Shown here piece after piece: positions 1 through 9,097 of a stretch of DNA of 64,000 bases. The position numbers and the translations under genes were made by a program. The DNA comes from Cohnella baijiui (GTDB lineage Bacteria; Bacillota; Bacilli; Paenibacillales; Paenibacillaceae): contig NZ_JAJFOW010000011.1 of assembly GCF_020731285.1 (NCBI RefSeq), forward strand, positions 62,001-126,000, given 5' to 3'. Below the pieces are notes generated by a model. The model was not told the DNA's origin. It made no database searches and saw only the letters and a program-made list of their open reading frames with translations. Numbering within the stretch: position 1 is the stretch's first letter; every line of letters starts with the position of its first letter.

Positions 1-398
1 CATGGGTTACCGAACACATGTACGGGAACAATAGAACTTGTTGCCTCCGTTATCCTCACTTCTATTTTTTGAGGATCCATATTAAAACTATTCATGTCGA
101 TATCGACAAAAATTGGATTTAACCCTTCCCATACCAAGCTACTTGTAGTGGCAACGAAGGAGAACGGAGTTGTAATGACATCCCCTTTGAGCCCTAGTAA
201 TTTGTAAGCCACTTGTAGCGCTAATGTACCATTAGAAACGAGCAATAAATTTTTGACTCCCAAATAGCGAGCTAATCGATTCGTTAATTCTCTCGTAAAT
301 TCCCCATTGTTGGTTATCCAGCCAGAGTCAAATATTTGATCGATATAGTTTTTATACTTTTCGCGATTAGGTAAATAGGTCTTTGTAACATTTATCAT
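1..398 (-). CDS. DegT/DnrJ/EryC1/StrS family sugar aminotransferase (3' part outside window)
   Basis: Only the first 132 codons are inside the window. The translation has the N-terminus of a fold-type I PLP sugar aminotransferase: WITNNGEFTREL (27-38), LLVSNGTLALQVAY (52-65, cofactor-phosphate region), ITTPFSFVATTSS and FVDIDMNSF. The catalytic lysine would lie beyond the edge. Enzymes of this family convert a keto-sugar nucleotide to an amino sugar (for example dTDP-4-amino-4,6-dideoxyglucose). The ATG at 398 lies 3 nt after the stop of the preceding glycosyltransferase, with AAGGA about 10 nt upstream inside that gene, so the two are translationally coupled. Next to flagellin glycosylation genes, it probably supplies an amino sugar; the exact product is not readable. 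Confidence 0.88.
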   Translation of the reverse strand, partial: MINVTKTYLPNREKYKNYIDQIFDSGWITNNGEFTRELTNRLARYLGVKNLLLVSNGTLALQVAYKLLGLKGDVITTPFSFVATTSSLVWEGLNPIFVDIDMNSFNMDPQKIEVRITEATSSIVPVHVFGNP

Positions 399-401
399 CT
401 C

Positions 402-2909
402 TTAATCATCCTTATTTTCAACAAGTTCGGCCGTTATCTCGTTGATGACGTTTTGTAGTGCCATACGAGCCTGCTTGTCCTCCAACAACTCTAGACGATT
501 TAAACTCAGGACCTCGCCCATTATATCAATACTCATTTTGAGATGTCTGTACAAAGCTTGCTTGTAATGAGTATTCACTTTCAAGTAACCAACTGAACGC
601 GCAGCTTGAAGCATGGAGTACCACTGATAAATATTCCACATGCGCAAATGGATTTTCTGCTGATTCTGATTAGAATGAATACGGTAAAAGCTTAAAGGCT
701 CTGCGATATAGACCATCTTCCCCTTGGATAACAGATGCATCCAGGTTGCAAAATCATTGATGAATCTAAAAGAATTACCATTAAACATTCCGTACTTTAC
801 AATGTCTTGTCTCCTAAACATCACATTTGACGGCTCTCCAATTTTATTGGACAAGTGATGCAGGCAATACTCACCTATAACATGCCCCTCTACTGTAGTA
901 GTGTTTGCGAATAGCTTTTGATTGATTTCATTCTCAGGTATAATATTTCCATTTTCGTCGATTATCTCACGATAAGATGTTACCAGGGTGATATTGTTAT
1001 CTGTAAGCAAGTATTCGAGCATGACCTCGGTTTTTTTCGGCATGAATAGATCGTCATCCATTAAAAATTGAATATATTCGCCGGAAGCGTTATCCAAACA
1101 CTGCTGAAGATTTAAATTAGCTAGTGGTTTGGGGTTGCGAATATACCTGATGTAATCATATTTTTGAACAAAGGACTGAATAACTTCTTCCACTTCATCA
1201 TTTGTACTGTCGTCACTAATTATGATCTCTATTTTAGGATAGGTTTGTTCCAATGCACTCTCTAAGGCTAGTCTAATAAAATCGGGACGATTATACGCCG
1301 GAATTAATATACTAACTAGGGGTAACCGATCGGATATCTCTTTCATTCTAGTAAGAATCTTTTCTTGAAATGAAAGAGCTATTTTAAAAGCTTCGCCTGA
1401 CTTTTCGACATCCTTTAACTTTGCGAATATTTTACGATTGTATTCCCGGCAGTTGCGTAAGGTCCGATAATAAACTACGTCTTTCTTATAGAACCCCTTA
1501 TTAGGGGCATTAAGCACTAAATGCGAAAAATCCGCTACACCGTTCAGTAGCTGCTCACTTCCATTTTGTTGTTGACCGTCGTGCACTCTGAAGTAGCTAA
1601 GCGGATCGGAAAAATAGATTAAATCCCCCTCTGCAAGCAATGTAAACCACGAGGCCAAATCAACATTACAAATATAGTCCCTTTTATAAAAGGTACCAAA
1701 AGATTCTGTTAATGCTGATTTTTTAAACAAGACCGTTGTAGGTTCCCCAATCGTATTGGCTATCGATTCTAAAACGTACTCGCCCGCTTCAAAACCGTTA
1801 ACTATCACATCGTTATCAAATAATGATGAAGAGGACCTTATATCACCCATGTTCCTACCTTGACTATCAATGATCTGCCGTTTAGAAGTAGCTATAACTG
1901 CATTCGGAAACTCCAACATAGCCTTCATCATTTTACTTATTTTCTCTGGATGAAATAGGTCGTCGTCCATCAAGAAATTAATATATTCTCCATGAGATAA
2001 TTCCAATAACTTTAAATCGTTCTGAAATTGCCCCAGGTTGTTCTCGTTGCGGTAATAACGAATATGTTGATGTGTAGCTAAATAAATCTGAATAAGCCTT
2101 TCGGTCTCATCATTCGTGCTATCATCCCCAACGATGATTTCGATGTTTGGATAGGATTGACTAAGAGCGCTTTGAAGCGCCGCTTCAAATAGCTCCGGCC
2201 GATTAAAGGTAGGGATGAGCACACTGACTTTCGGGAATAGAATGGGGCCATAAATCTGAAGGAACTTATGTCGATACTTCTCGAACCCATTGTTCACGTT
2301 GACGATCCCGCAGTCATGAATAGCCCATGCTTTCTGCTGATTGGGAACGCCGACGTCATAACCGTGATTCTTAAATTCCATAGATTGTGAAAGATCGTAC
2401 ATATGCCATCCGTCAAAATGTTCCTCCTGCCAAGGAAGATCAAACTGCGTGACAAGAAGAAGACCGTCTAAAGATTCAACGCTTTGATAGGAATGATTAA
2501 CATCTTGAAATGCTAAAAGGTTCATTCGACCTGTGTGGTTTTCATAAACTTTCCCCCAGATGGATGAGGCTTGCCACCATATCGCATTCATAGGAAGTTT
2601 CTCGGCACCTACCAATCCAATCATGCCTAAGTTGGGGTTTTCTTGGAATAGCGACATTACATCCTGAATCATATTACGATTGATAATAAAGACGTCCTGG
2701 TGAAGATACACTTTATATTTGGCGTCCGATTGTTGCATGGCATGGTTATAGCCTGCAGCTAGACTCGTTGCGCCTGCTATCGATATCGTCTCAACCTCAA
2801 TGCCTGCGGGCACATGCAAGGTTTGAATGTACCGAAGCGACTCTTCATATAGATCTTGGTCATTGTAGCAAGTGATGAAGCAGACTTTGTTGGGATTCAA
2901 GCTCCTCAT
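402..2909 (-). CDS. Large multidomain glycosyltransferase with two tandem GT2 modules
   Basis: 835 residues. The N-terminal ~205 residues resemble the Glyco_tranf_2_5 type (FITCYNDQDLYEESL, YLHQDVFII). Two GT-A family 2 modules follow and are clearly an internal duplication: VSVLIPTFNRPE...VGDDSTNDE...FLMDDDLF (about 228-318) and VSILIPAYNRPD...SDDSTNDE...FLMDDDLF (about 531-621). Both carry a DDD metal-binding motif and both end in a GEP...F / PLS.(F/Y)R.H block. No membrane segment or signal peptide, so it is cytoplasmic. A TTG at 2915 is open but would sit 1 nt from GGAG; the ATG at 2909 has GGAG at 7 nt and is preferred. It starts 2 nt after the upstream stop. It probably adds two sugars in succession to flagellin or a carrier; acceptor unknown. 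Confidence 0.88.
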   Translation of the reverse strand: MRSLNPNKVCFITCYNDQDLYEESLRYIQTLHVPAGIEVETISIAGATSLAAGYNHAMQQSDAKYKVYLHQDVFIINRNMIQDVMSLFQENPNLGMIGLVGAEKLPMNAIWWQASSIWGKVYENHTGRMNLLAFQDVNHSYQSVESLDGLLLVTQFDLPWQEEHFDGWHMYDLSQSMEFKNHGYDVGVPNQQKAWAIHDCGIVNVNNGFEKYRHKFLQIYGPILFPKVSVLIPTFNRPELFEAALQSALSQSYPNIEIIVGDDSTNDETERLIQIYLATHQHIRYYRNENNLGQFQNDLKLLELSHGEYINFLMDDDLFHPEKISKMMKAMLEFPNAVIATSKRQIIDSQGRNMGDIRSSSSLFDNDVIVNGFEAGEYVLESIANTIGEPTTVLFKKSALTESFGTFYKRDYICNVDLASWFTLLAEGDLIYFSDPLSYFRVHDGQQQNGSEQLLNGVADFSHLVLNAPNKGFYKKDVVYYRTLRNCREYNRKIFAKLKDVEKSGEAFKIALSFQEKILTRMKEISDRLPLVSILIPAYNRPDFIRLALESALEQTYPKIEIIISDDSTNDEVEEVIQSFVQKYDYIRYIRNPKPLANLNLQQCLDNASGEYIQFLMDDDLFMPKKTEVMLEYLLTDNNITLVTSYREIIDENGNIIPENEINQKLFANTTTVEGHVIGEYCLHHLSNKIGEPSNVMFRRQDIVKYGMFNGNSFRFINDFATWMHLLSKGKMVYIAEPLSFYRIHSNQNQQKIHLRMWNIYQWYSMLQAARSVGYLKVNTHYKQALYRHLKMSIDIMGEVLSLNRLELLEDKQARMALQNVINEITAELVENKDD

Positions 2910-2911
2910 AT

Positions 2912-5053
2912 TCAAGCTCCTCTGAGATGATCCTTAAGTTGTTGTAGGGAAGGATAATCGTTGTTCACGCGATCTAGATAAGCCAATGCCAGTTCCCGCT
3001 CTCCTAAAACACCTAAGACTTCTGCAAGGTGGTAATTAGCGCTGTCATGGTGCGGCTCTAAAGTCAACGCAGCTTCAAAGAGTGCCAATACGGTATCGAA
3101 TGCGCCGGCATTAAAAGCGGAGATCGCTACCTGCGTGAGCACTTCCGCTTTTTCAATTAAAGCGATTTGAGCGAATTGCTGCAGTTGATCAGGCGTAACT
3201 TTCCCCATTTGAATACAAGCGACTAATTGTTCAAGACTCTCTTCTCGATCGATATCTTGTTCAATTCTTCTAAGCAGAAATACAATCTGTTTCTCGTCCA
3301 GTTTACCTTGGTTTTTTTCTAACAGAATCTTTTGAATCCAAGTGTTGATTTGTTCGGATTTATTGGGAAGCAACTCGAACCATTCAAGTGCCAAGTCCAC
3401 TTGGTCAAGCTTGTAGGCAACCAATCCAAAATTAAAAATAGTCGATTCGTCATTCGGATTCCATTCAAAAGCTTGCTGAAGGTACTTCTGCGATAGCTTT
3501 AGCTCCTGACGTTCCAGCAATTGAACAGCAAGATAGTTTATGAGTTCTACTCTCTGCTCTCCTCCGGCATGGTCGATTACGGCTGCAACTTCGTCTACAT
3601 CGTAAGCGACCAAAGCAGTAATGTTTGCTTCCATGTCTTCCTGCATGAGAATCCCGTTAACCACTTCTTTGATTCGATCTCGCTTGCTTTCGGGTTCTAT
3701 ATTCTCTTTTGCCGCTGAAGCCAAGAATAGAAACTCCGATAGCTCGTAAGCCAGCGTTTCATCGAGACCTGCAACCAGGGCAAGCTGCTGTATTTGCAAT
3801 TGATCTTTCTCTGACAAGGGCTGGCGAACACCTGAAATTTGAACTTGATCGAAAGCCGCGCTTTGAAACAGTTCTTGCGCTTCTTGGAGGGTAAAGCCGT
3901 TTAGTTGACGCGGTCCGACTTCACCGCGAAGCAAGACGCGGAGACGATGAATATGCAACACGTTGGGTACATAAGCCAGCAATGTGCCTCCCGGCTTCAG
4001 CAGGGCACGAAGACGGGCGAGAGCTGCGACAGATGATGGCCACTCGGCCATCGACTCCGACACGAGTATATAATCGAACGCACCTTCCGGCAGTTCCCAA
4101 ATGATATTTTCTGCCGCACCGACGAAAATGCTGGCCCCCGAACGTTCAGCAATGTCTGCCGCTCTAGCGCTTCTCTCGGTACCGAAGAGCTCCGCATGCG
4201 GGAATCCATTTCGAACTTCAAGAAGATTACCTCCACAGCCGGAGCCGATTTCCAGAAACCGTATAGACGTATTAGGGTCACCTTTGTTAAGAAGCGATCG
4301 CAAATCATGGCGGAACGAAGCCTCCCGATCCGGATCGTAACCCCACTTATCCGTAAATTTTTGACGATTGCCTTGCATGAGCTGCAAGTAAGCCGGTGGT
4401 GCTTCACGGAAAGATACGCTGCCATAATGGTGAATGAACGTATCCTTGCACAGCAACAGCTTGTACCCAGCCAACCGAATGCGCAAAGAGTAATCATCGT
4501 CTTCGTAATTGCCCGGCGTAAAGCGTTCATCCAAAAATCCGATTTGGTCTACGACGGACTTCTTGATGAGCATGCAATATCCAATGAGTTTCAGTCGTTC
4601 CTCCCAGAGGTTGGGATCCGCATGATTGTGATTGGCCGCAAAAGTTTGCATATCGGCCATAGAAGCATAGTCGACAGGTATCGTCTGTGCATAGGAACAA
4701 TTATTCGTCACACTGCCAACTGCTCCGATATCCTCGCTGCTATAGAGGCAGGCGGTTAATTGAGACAGCCATCTCTCCGTGACGACGGTATCGTTGTTCA
4801 GCAGCAAGATGTTATCTCCGCTAGAGATCTCAATCCCTTGATTGCATGCCCTCGGAAAACCTTCGTTAGCTGCATTACATATGCTTTTTATGTCTGCTTG
4901 CTCGCGCAACCAATCCACAGTTCCGTCCGTCGAGCAATTGTCCACGACAATGATCTCGTAAGTTCCCGTTTCCGTATAGGTACGTATGCTTTCTATGCAT
5001 TGCTGCGTGTAGTCCAATTTATTAAAAGTAGCAATAACGATGCTCGTCAGCAC
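2912..5053 (-). CDS. Trifunctional protein: GT2 glycosyltransferase, SAM methyltransferase, TPR
   Basis: 713 residues. Residues 1-~235 form a rhamnosyltransferase-like GT2 domain (SIVIATFNKLDY, VVDNCSTDGT, LLNNDTVV at ~84-91, and EDDDYSLRIRLAGYK at ~184-198). Residues ~265-370 are a class I methyltransferase with a glycine-rich SAM loop (FLEIGSGCGGNL) and AFDYILVSESMAEWP. The C-terminus (~525-713) is helical with TPR-like repeats. Start is GTG at 5053 behind GGAGGAG. It is the first gene of a minus-strand unit (this gene, the double GT, the aminotransferase) and diverges from the TPR-glycosyltransferase at 5174. It probably builds and methylates a glycan; SAM use and sugar transfer are family-level inference. 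Confidence 0.88.
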   Translation of the reverse strand: MLTSIVIATFNKLDYTQQCIESIRTYTETGTYEIIVVDNCSTDGTVDWLREQADIKSICNAANEGFPRACNQGIEISSGDNILLLNNDTVVTERWLSQLTACLYSSEDIGAVGSVTNNCSYAQTIPVDYASMADMQTFAANHNHADPNLWEERLKLIGYCMLIKKSVVDQIGFLDERFTPGNYEDDDYSLRIRLAGYKLLLCKDTFIHHYGSVSFREAPPAYLQLMQGNRQKFTDKWGYDPDREASFRHDLRSLLNKGDPNTSIRFLEIGSGCGGNLLEVRNGFPHAELFGTERSARAADIAERSGASIFVGAAENIIWELPEGAFDYILVSESMAEWPSSVAALARLRALLKPGGTLLAYVPNVLHIHRLRVLLRGEVGPRQLNGFTLQEAQELFQSAAFDQVQISGVRQPLSEKDQLQIQQLALVAGLDETLAYELSEFLFLASAAKENIEPESKRDRIKEVVNGILMQEDMEANITALVAYDVDEVAAVIDHAGGEQRVELINYLAVQLLERQELKLSQKYLQQAFEWNPNDESTIFNFGLVAYKLDQVDLALEWFELLPNKSEQINTWIQKILLEKNQGKLDEKQIVFLLRRIEQDIDREESLEQLVACIQMGKVTPDQLQQFAQIALIEKAEVLTQVAISAFNAGAFDTVLALFEAALTLEPHHDSANYHLAEVLGVLGERELALAYLDRVNNDYPSLQQLKDHLRGA

Positions 5054-5086
5054 GGGATCTCCTCCATATTCGGGCCCTGTTCATTC

Positions 5087-5105
5087 TGTTATACTGTATA
5101 TAACA
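5087..5105. promoter_or_regulatory. Inverted repeat in a divergent promoter region
   Basis: TGTTATA-CTGTA-TATAACA, a perfect 7-bp inverted repeat midway between the divergent starts at 5053 (minus) and 5174 (plus). It contains TATACT on the plus strand (5090-5095), which could be a -10 element, and TATAAC on the minus strand. No good -35 hexamer is seen, so a regulator may be needed. Role is inferred. Confidence 0.4.
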
Positions 5106-5173
5106 TGTATCGACAAAATTCGAAGAGAACTGAAGCACGATCTCTTGGAAATCACATCCACCGCGAGGTTTGT

Positions 5174-7048
5174 ATGACACCTTTTATCAGCCTTTGCATG
5201 ATCGTTAAAAATGAAGCCGCTACGTTGGCCCGATGCTTAATGAGCGTATCCGGATTTGTCGACGAGATCGTCATCTTGGACACCGGTTCCAATGACGAGA
5301 CAAAGGAGATTGCGGCATCGTTTACGCCTCATGTATTCGATTTTACATGGGTTCAGGACTTTGCGGCGGCACGCAATGCCTCTACCGCCAAAGCAACGGG
5401 GCAATGGATCCTTGTACTAGATGCCGATGAATATCTGGAATCGACGGATCAAGCCGAAGCGCTGCGCTCTTACTTGCATAGCCTCGACTCCTCTAAGCCG
5501 ACAGGCATCGTCTTGCCCATCTTTAACTTCGTAGGTCATGCTAGTTCAGGGAAAATCTCACAGTCTCAAGCGATTCGGCTGTTCAATCGTCATTCGAACC
5601 TCCGCTTCGAGCGTCCGATTCATGAACAGCTCGCATCCAGCTCCGGTCCCCTCGTTCAATTGGAATACGACTTACCTATCTACCACGCCGGCTATACATC
5701 CGAGATGATCGAGAGCAAGCAAAAGTCGGAACGCAACGAAGCGATCTTTCGGGAATTGCGTGCGCAAGGCAAATTTACTCCTTACGACTCGTTCACGCTA
5801 GGCAACGAGTATTTGATGCAGGATCGATATGAAGAGGCTTTATCCTGCTATCTAGCGGCGGATCAACCATCGGAACGGGACAAGACGTGGCTCCCGCAAT
5901 GCTACGCCAATATCATTGCCTGTCACTTGAAGCAGCATGCCTATACGGATGCCTACAGCCGCATCGAGCACGCGATTAAAAGTTGGGAACATGCTTGCGA
6001 TTTTTATTGGTTCAAAGGCCACCTCCTCTCGTTGCTTGGACTGGATGAAGAAGCGATTAGCGCTTTACGTACCTGCCTCCAAAAAGCAGATTCGGCATCC
6101 CGCCAACCGACTTGGCTCATTAGCCCCAACTATGGCAGTACGCTGCCTCTGCAGCAGTTGGCCTCTCTCTATCTGCGCCGCTTCGCCAACGGTGAAGCCG
6201 TAAACGTATTGACCAAGCTATGCTATGTCAATCCCAACCTGCAATCTGCATTGATCGAGCTGCTGAAGCTTACCGCACCCTCAGAGCCGGAGGATCGCTT
6301 AGCGCCTTTTATAGAGAAGCTCTATCCACATCCCGAAGGACATCAAACGTCGATGCTCTTAGATGCATGTGCACAGCTCGGACTTCGGGGACTGGCAGCC
6401 AAGTATTGGGATGCCGGCGCACTAAAGTCCCCATCGACGCCACGTATCGCTAGACTTAGATACGCGCTCCTTCAAGCCGATTGGTCCTTGTTTAACCAGA
6501 GCTTGTCAACCGTGACTGAGACAGAAGCTTTGAAGGAAGCGGAAAATGCGATTCTCTACGCCGCCAGCTTCGTATGGCCGGAACAATCCGATTTGCTCCG
6601 AGGATATCTGACTCCGGATTCGATAGGGAATCCAAAGCTGCTGGCGGATGCTTGTATGATTCTTTATCGACTCCAGCGGTTTGAGGATTACGATCAATTG
6701 ATTCAATCTCACCCTGAACAGACGACGGCGCTGGCCAATCTGCTTGGCGACGCCTTGTTCGAGGATCGGCAATTCGAGCTCGCGTTCGATTACTATTCGG
6801 CAGCCCTGGATCAGAACACTTTATCCGCCAAGGGCCTGGAGCATATCGGGCGGTTGTATATCCATCAGGGAGATATCGAAAATGCGATCCCCTTCTTGGA
6901 GAATGCAATCCTCCTGGCGCCGGATCGAATTCCGCTGTACATGCTAGCGCTAATACATAACCGTTCCTCGGATGCTCAGCTAGCCGTGAGAGATCAATTG
7001 CTTCAGCATTTCCCGGGACTGAGGGGATTTACGCTGCTTCCTTTGTAA
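5174..7048 (+). CDS. TPR-repeat GT2 glycosyltransferase, first of tandem pair
   Basis: 624 residues. The N-terminal ~210 residues are a GT2 domain of the kind fused to TPRs (SunS-like): SLCMIVKNEAATLARCL, ILDTGSNDETKEIA, and the metal motif DADE at 83-86. A run of TPR-like helices fills ~225-624. The frame is open back to 4760, but that stretch overlaps the divergent gene; the first convincing start is the ATG at 5174 with GAGG 5 nt upstream, giving the same N-terminus as the neighbouring paralogue. The DADE motif falls at the same residue number in both, so they are tandem duplicates. Cytoplasmic; probably modifies flagellin or a glycan already on it, judged from the neighbouring flagellar genes. 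Acceptor not shown. Confidence 0.88.
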   Translation: MTPFISLCMIVKNEAATLARCLMSVSGFVDEIVILDTGSNDETKEIAASFTPHVFDFTWVQDFAAARNASTAKATGQWILVLDADEYLESTDQAEALRSYLHSLDSSKPTGIVLPIFNFVGHASSGKISQSQAIRLFNRHSNLRFERPIHEQLASSSGPLVQLEYDLPIYHAGYTSEMIESKQKSERNEAIFRELRAQGKFTPYDSFTLGNEYLMQDRYEEALSCYLAADQPSERDKTWLPQCYANIIACHLKQHAYTDAYSRIEHAIKSWEHACDFYWFKGHLLSLLGLDEEAISALRTCLQKADSASRQPTWLISPNYGSTLPLQQLASLYLRRFANGEAVNVLTKLCYVNPNLQSALIELLKLTAPSEPEDRLAPFIEKLYPHPEGHQTSMLLDACAQLGLRGLAAKYWDAGALKSPSTPRIARLRYALLQADWSLFNQSLSTVTETEALKEAENAILYAASFVWPEQSDLLRGYLTPDSIGNPKLLADACMILYRLQRFEDYDQLIQSHPEQTTALANLLGDALFEDRQFELAFDYYSAALDQNTLSAKGLEHIGRLYIHQGDIENAIPFLENAILLAPDRIPLYMLALIHNRSSDAQLAVRDQLLQHFPGLRGFTLLPL

Positions 7049-7073
7049 ACGTTCATTCGTGTTATGCCGATAA
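7046..7073 (+). promoter_or_regulatory. Sigma-D (SigD/FliA-type) promoter
   Basis: TAAA (7046-7049), a 16-nt spacer, then GCCGATAA (7066-7073). The B. subtilis sigma-D consensus is TAAA-N14-16-GCCGATAT, so this matches at 11 of 12 positions. It overlaps the end of the upstream gene and lies about 47 nt before the ATG of the downstream glycosyltransferase, putting that gene in the flagellar late-gene regulon. Confidence 0.7.
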
Positions 7074-7119
7074 TGTCCATATGGCACCTAGAGACGGATT
7101 CGGGGTTCGGGAGGATATC

Positions 7120-9084
7120 ATGAGCAAACTGTTATCGTTATGCATGATCTGCAAGAATGAGGAAAAGGTTCTGACTCGCTGCTTGGAGAGCGTACAGGGG
7201 ATCGCGGATGAGATTATCGTGGTGGATACGGGGTCGACCGACAAAACCAAAGAGATCGCCCGTCGCTACACCGAGCATGTCTATGACTTCGTATGGGTGA
7301 ATGACTTCGCGATGGCGAAAAACGAGGCCATCCGAAGAGCGACCTCCAAGTGGATCTTGGTTCTGGATGCGGACGAATATTTGGACCGAGATGGGAAGGA
7401 TGCATTTCTGGCGTATCTCTCGAATCAAGATCATCGCCAACCGGTGGGATACGTTTTGCCGATCTACAACTTCATCGATCCCGTACAATCCGGCAAATTC
7501 ATGGAATCCTCAGCCGTTCGGCTGTTTCCGAACCATCCGGACATCTATTTCGACCGGCCGATTCACGAACAGGTTGAACTGCGTGGCGGGGAATTACCGA
7601 GCGCTTCCTATCCGCTGGTTATCTTCCATACCGGCTATCTAACGGAGACAAAGAAGGAGAAGCAGAAGTCCGCCCGTAATTTGAGCATTTTCAAGGACCT
7701 CAAGTCTTCTCAGAGCTTTACGGAATACGATTACTTCACCTTGGCCAACGAATATTCCGTTATCAGGGACTATAAGAAGGCTTTGTATTACTATGAGCGA
7801 GCGCTCACCAAGAAAACAGAAAAAATGTCCATCTTTCCGTTCGTGCGGTATCAGATCGTACTCGTGCTAATCGAGCTCAAAAGGTATAAAGACGCTCTGG
7901 TCTATATCGAAGATAATTTGCGCCGCTGGCCGAACTACCCGGATTACTATACGATCAAAGGGTCCGTATTCGAAGCATTAGGCCTGTATGAGGAGGCTAT
8001 AGCACTCTATCAAGAGGCGCTGGAGAAAGCCGATTCGCACGGGAAGAACGGCCGATTCTGGGTCATGTCGCCGAGCTTGGGCAGTCACCTCCCGATTACG
8101 AACCTAGTGAAGCTCTATCAAGATGCGCAGAATATCCCACAAACCGTCTACCATTTGACCCAATTGGTCCAGATGAATACGAACGATCATTTATCGCTAT
8201 TCCGCCTCTTGAACATCCTCGTTCAATCGGAATCGCCAGAGGGCATCCTTGCGTTTCTGAAGAAGATATTCGACTTCGAGCAAGAGAGCCATCTCATCAA
8301 GTTGCTTCATGAATCTCTATTGCTGGGGCATAGGGAACTTAGCACTTATTTCTACGAATCTTGTTTGGACAAAAACGTCGCCATTCGTACGCATCAAGAG
8401 CTGCACTACGCGCTAATTTGTGGTGAGCGTGGTCGTTTCGATTCGAATGTATCCGCCATTCCAGAAAGTCCGAACAAAGGTCAGATTAACAAGTTGCTCT
8501 TCTTGGCCGCCATTGTATGGCAGGATACTCGATATGGGGAGTATCTAGACGAGTCGGAGGATGCAGGTGACCCCTCTCTGCAGTTGCTCCGAGATATGAT
8601 TCAAACCTTGGATGAGGTCCCTTCGGACGAAAAAGAGCTGGCCTTTGATGTGAACTACATCGTGACGCTGCTCATCGATTTGTTCAAGATGGGATACTAC
8701 GAAGCTTATGATCGTCTCATTCAACAATACCCAACGTACAATGCTATACTCGCCAACCTGCTGGGCGATTATTTTTACAACCAGACGCAGTATCAGCTCA
8801 GCGTCGATTACTACTCCTTGCTGCTGAGCAACGAAGAGCTTGCCGGCCCCGGCTATTACCATTTGTCGCAGCTCTATCTACATCAGAATGAAGTCACGGA
8901 TGGACTTGCGCTCTTGCGCAAAGCAATTGAGCTGGTTCCCTCACAGTCGCCTTGGTATATTCGTTACTTGAAATCCAGTACGGACAGCTCGGAGAGAAAT
9001 CATATAATTGAACGCTATCGTAACGAGTTCCCGTCCTACTACCAAATTCCAATCATTCAGCAAATGATAAAGGGTCAGGCTTAG
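7120..9084 (+). CDS. TPR-repeat GT2 glycosyltransferase, second of tandem pair, probable sigma-D regulon
   Basis: 654 residues. The GT2 domain occupies 1-~210 (LSLCMICKNEEKVLTRCL, VVDTGSTDKTKEIA, DADE at 83-86), followed by TPR-like helical repeats to the end. Start ATG at 7120 has GGGAGG 5 nt upstream; an ATG at 7081 is in frame but lacks a Shine-Dalgarno. A near-consensus sigma-D promoter precedes it. It is aligned residue for residue with the upstream gene over the catalytic domain. The stop codon TAG is part of a terminator hairpin shared with the convergent fliT-like gene. Co-expression with the filament genes makes flagellin the most likely acceptor; direct glycosylation of protein is inference. 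Confidence 0.9.
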   Translation: MSKLLSLCMICKNEEKVLTRCLESVQGIADEIIVVDTGSTDKTKEIARRYTEHVYDFVWVNDFAMAKNEAIRRATSKWILVLDADEYLDRDGKDAFLAYLSNQDHRQPVGYVLPIYNFIDPVQSGKFMESSAVRLFPNHPDIYFDRPIHEQVELRGGELPSASYPLVIFHTGYLTETKKEKQKSARNLSIFKDLKSSQSFTEYDYFTLANEYSVIRDYKKALYYYERALTKKTEKMSIFPFVRYQIVLVLIELKRYKDALVYIEDNLRRWPNYPDYYTIKGSVFEALGLYEEAIALYQEALEKADSHGKNGRFWVMSPSLGSHLPITNLVKLYQDAQNIPQTVYHLTQLVQMNTNDHLSLFRLLNILVQSESPEGILAFLKKIFDFEQESHLIKLLHESLLLGHRELSTYFYESCLDKNVAIRTHQELHYALICGERGRFDSNVSAIPESPNKGQINKLLFLAAIVWQDTRYGEYLDESEDAGDPSLQLLRDMIQTLDEVPSDEKELAFDVNYIVTLLIDLFKMGYYEAYDRLIQQYPTYNAILANLLGDYFYNQTQYQLSVDYYSLLLSNEELAGPGYYHLSQLYLHQNEVTDGLALLRKAIELVPSQSPWYIRYLKSSTDSSERNHIIERYRNEFPSYYQIPIIQQMIKGQA

Positions 9085-9094
9085 CCTGACCCTT
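9070..9094. terminator. Bidirectional terminator between convergent genes
   Basis: AAGGGTCAGGC / GCCTGACCCTT, a perfect 11-bp stem with a 3-nt loop. The stop codon of the plus-strand glycosyltransferase (9082-9084) lies at the loop. Short T-rich tracts follow on both strands. The convergent fliT-like gene ends at 9098. Confidence 0.7.
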
Positions 9095-9097
9095 ATC

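Noticed and set aside
4760..5173. A 138-codon upstream extension of the first TPR-glycosyltransferase
   Set aside because: It overlaps the divergent GT-methyltransferase gene and the promoter region; alignment with its paralogue begins at the ATG at 5174.
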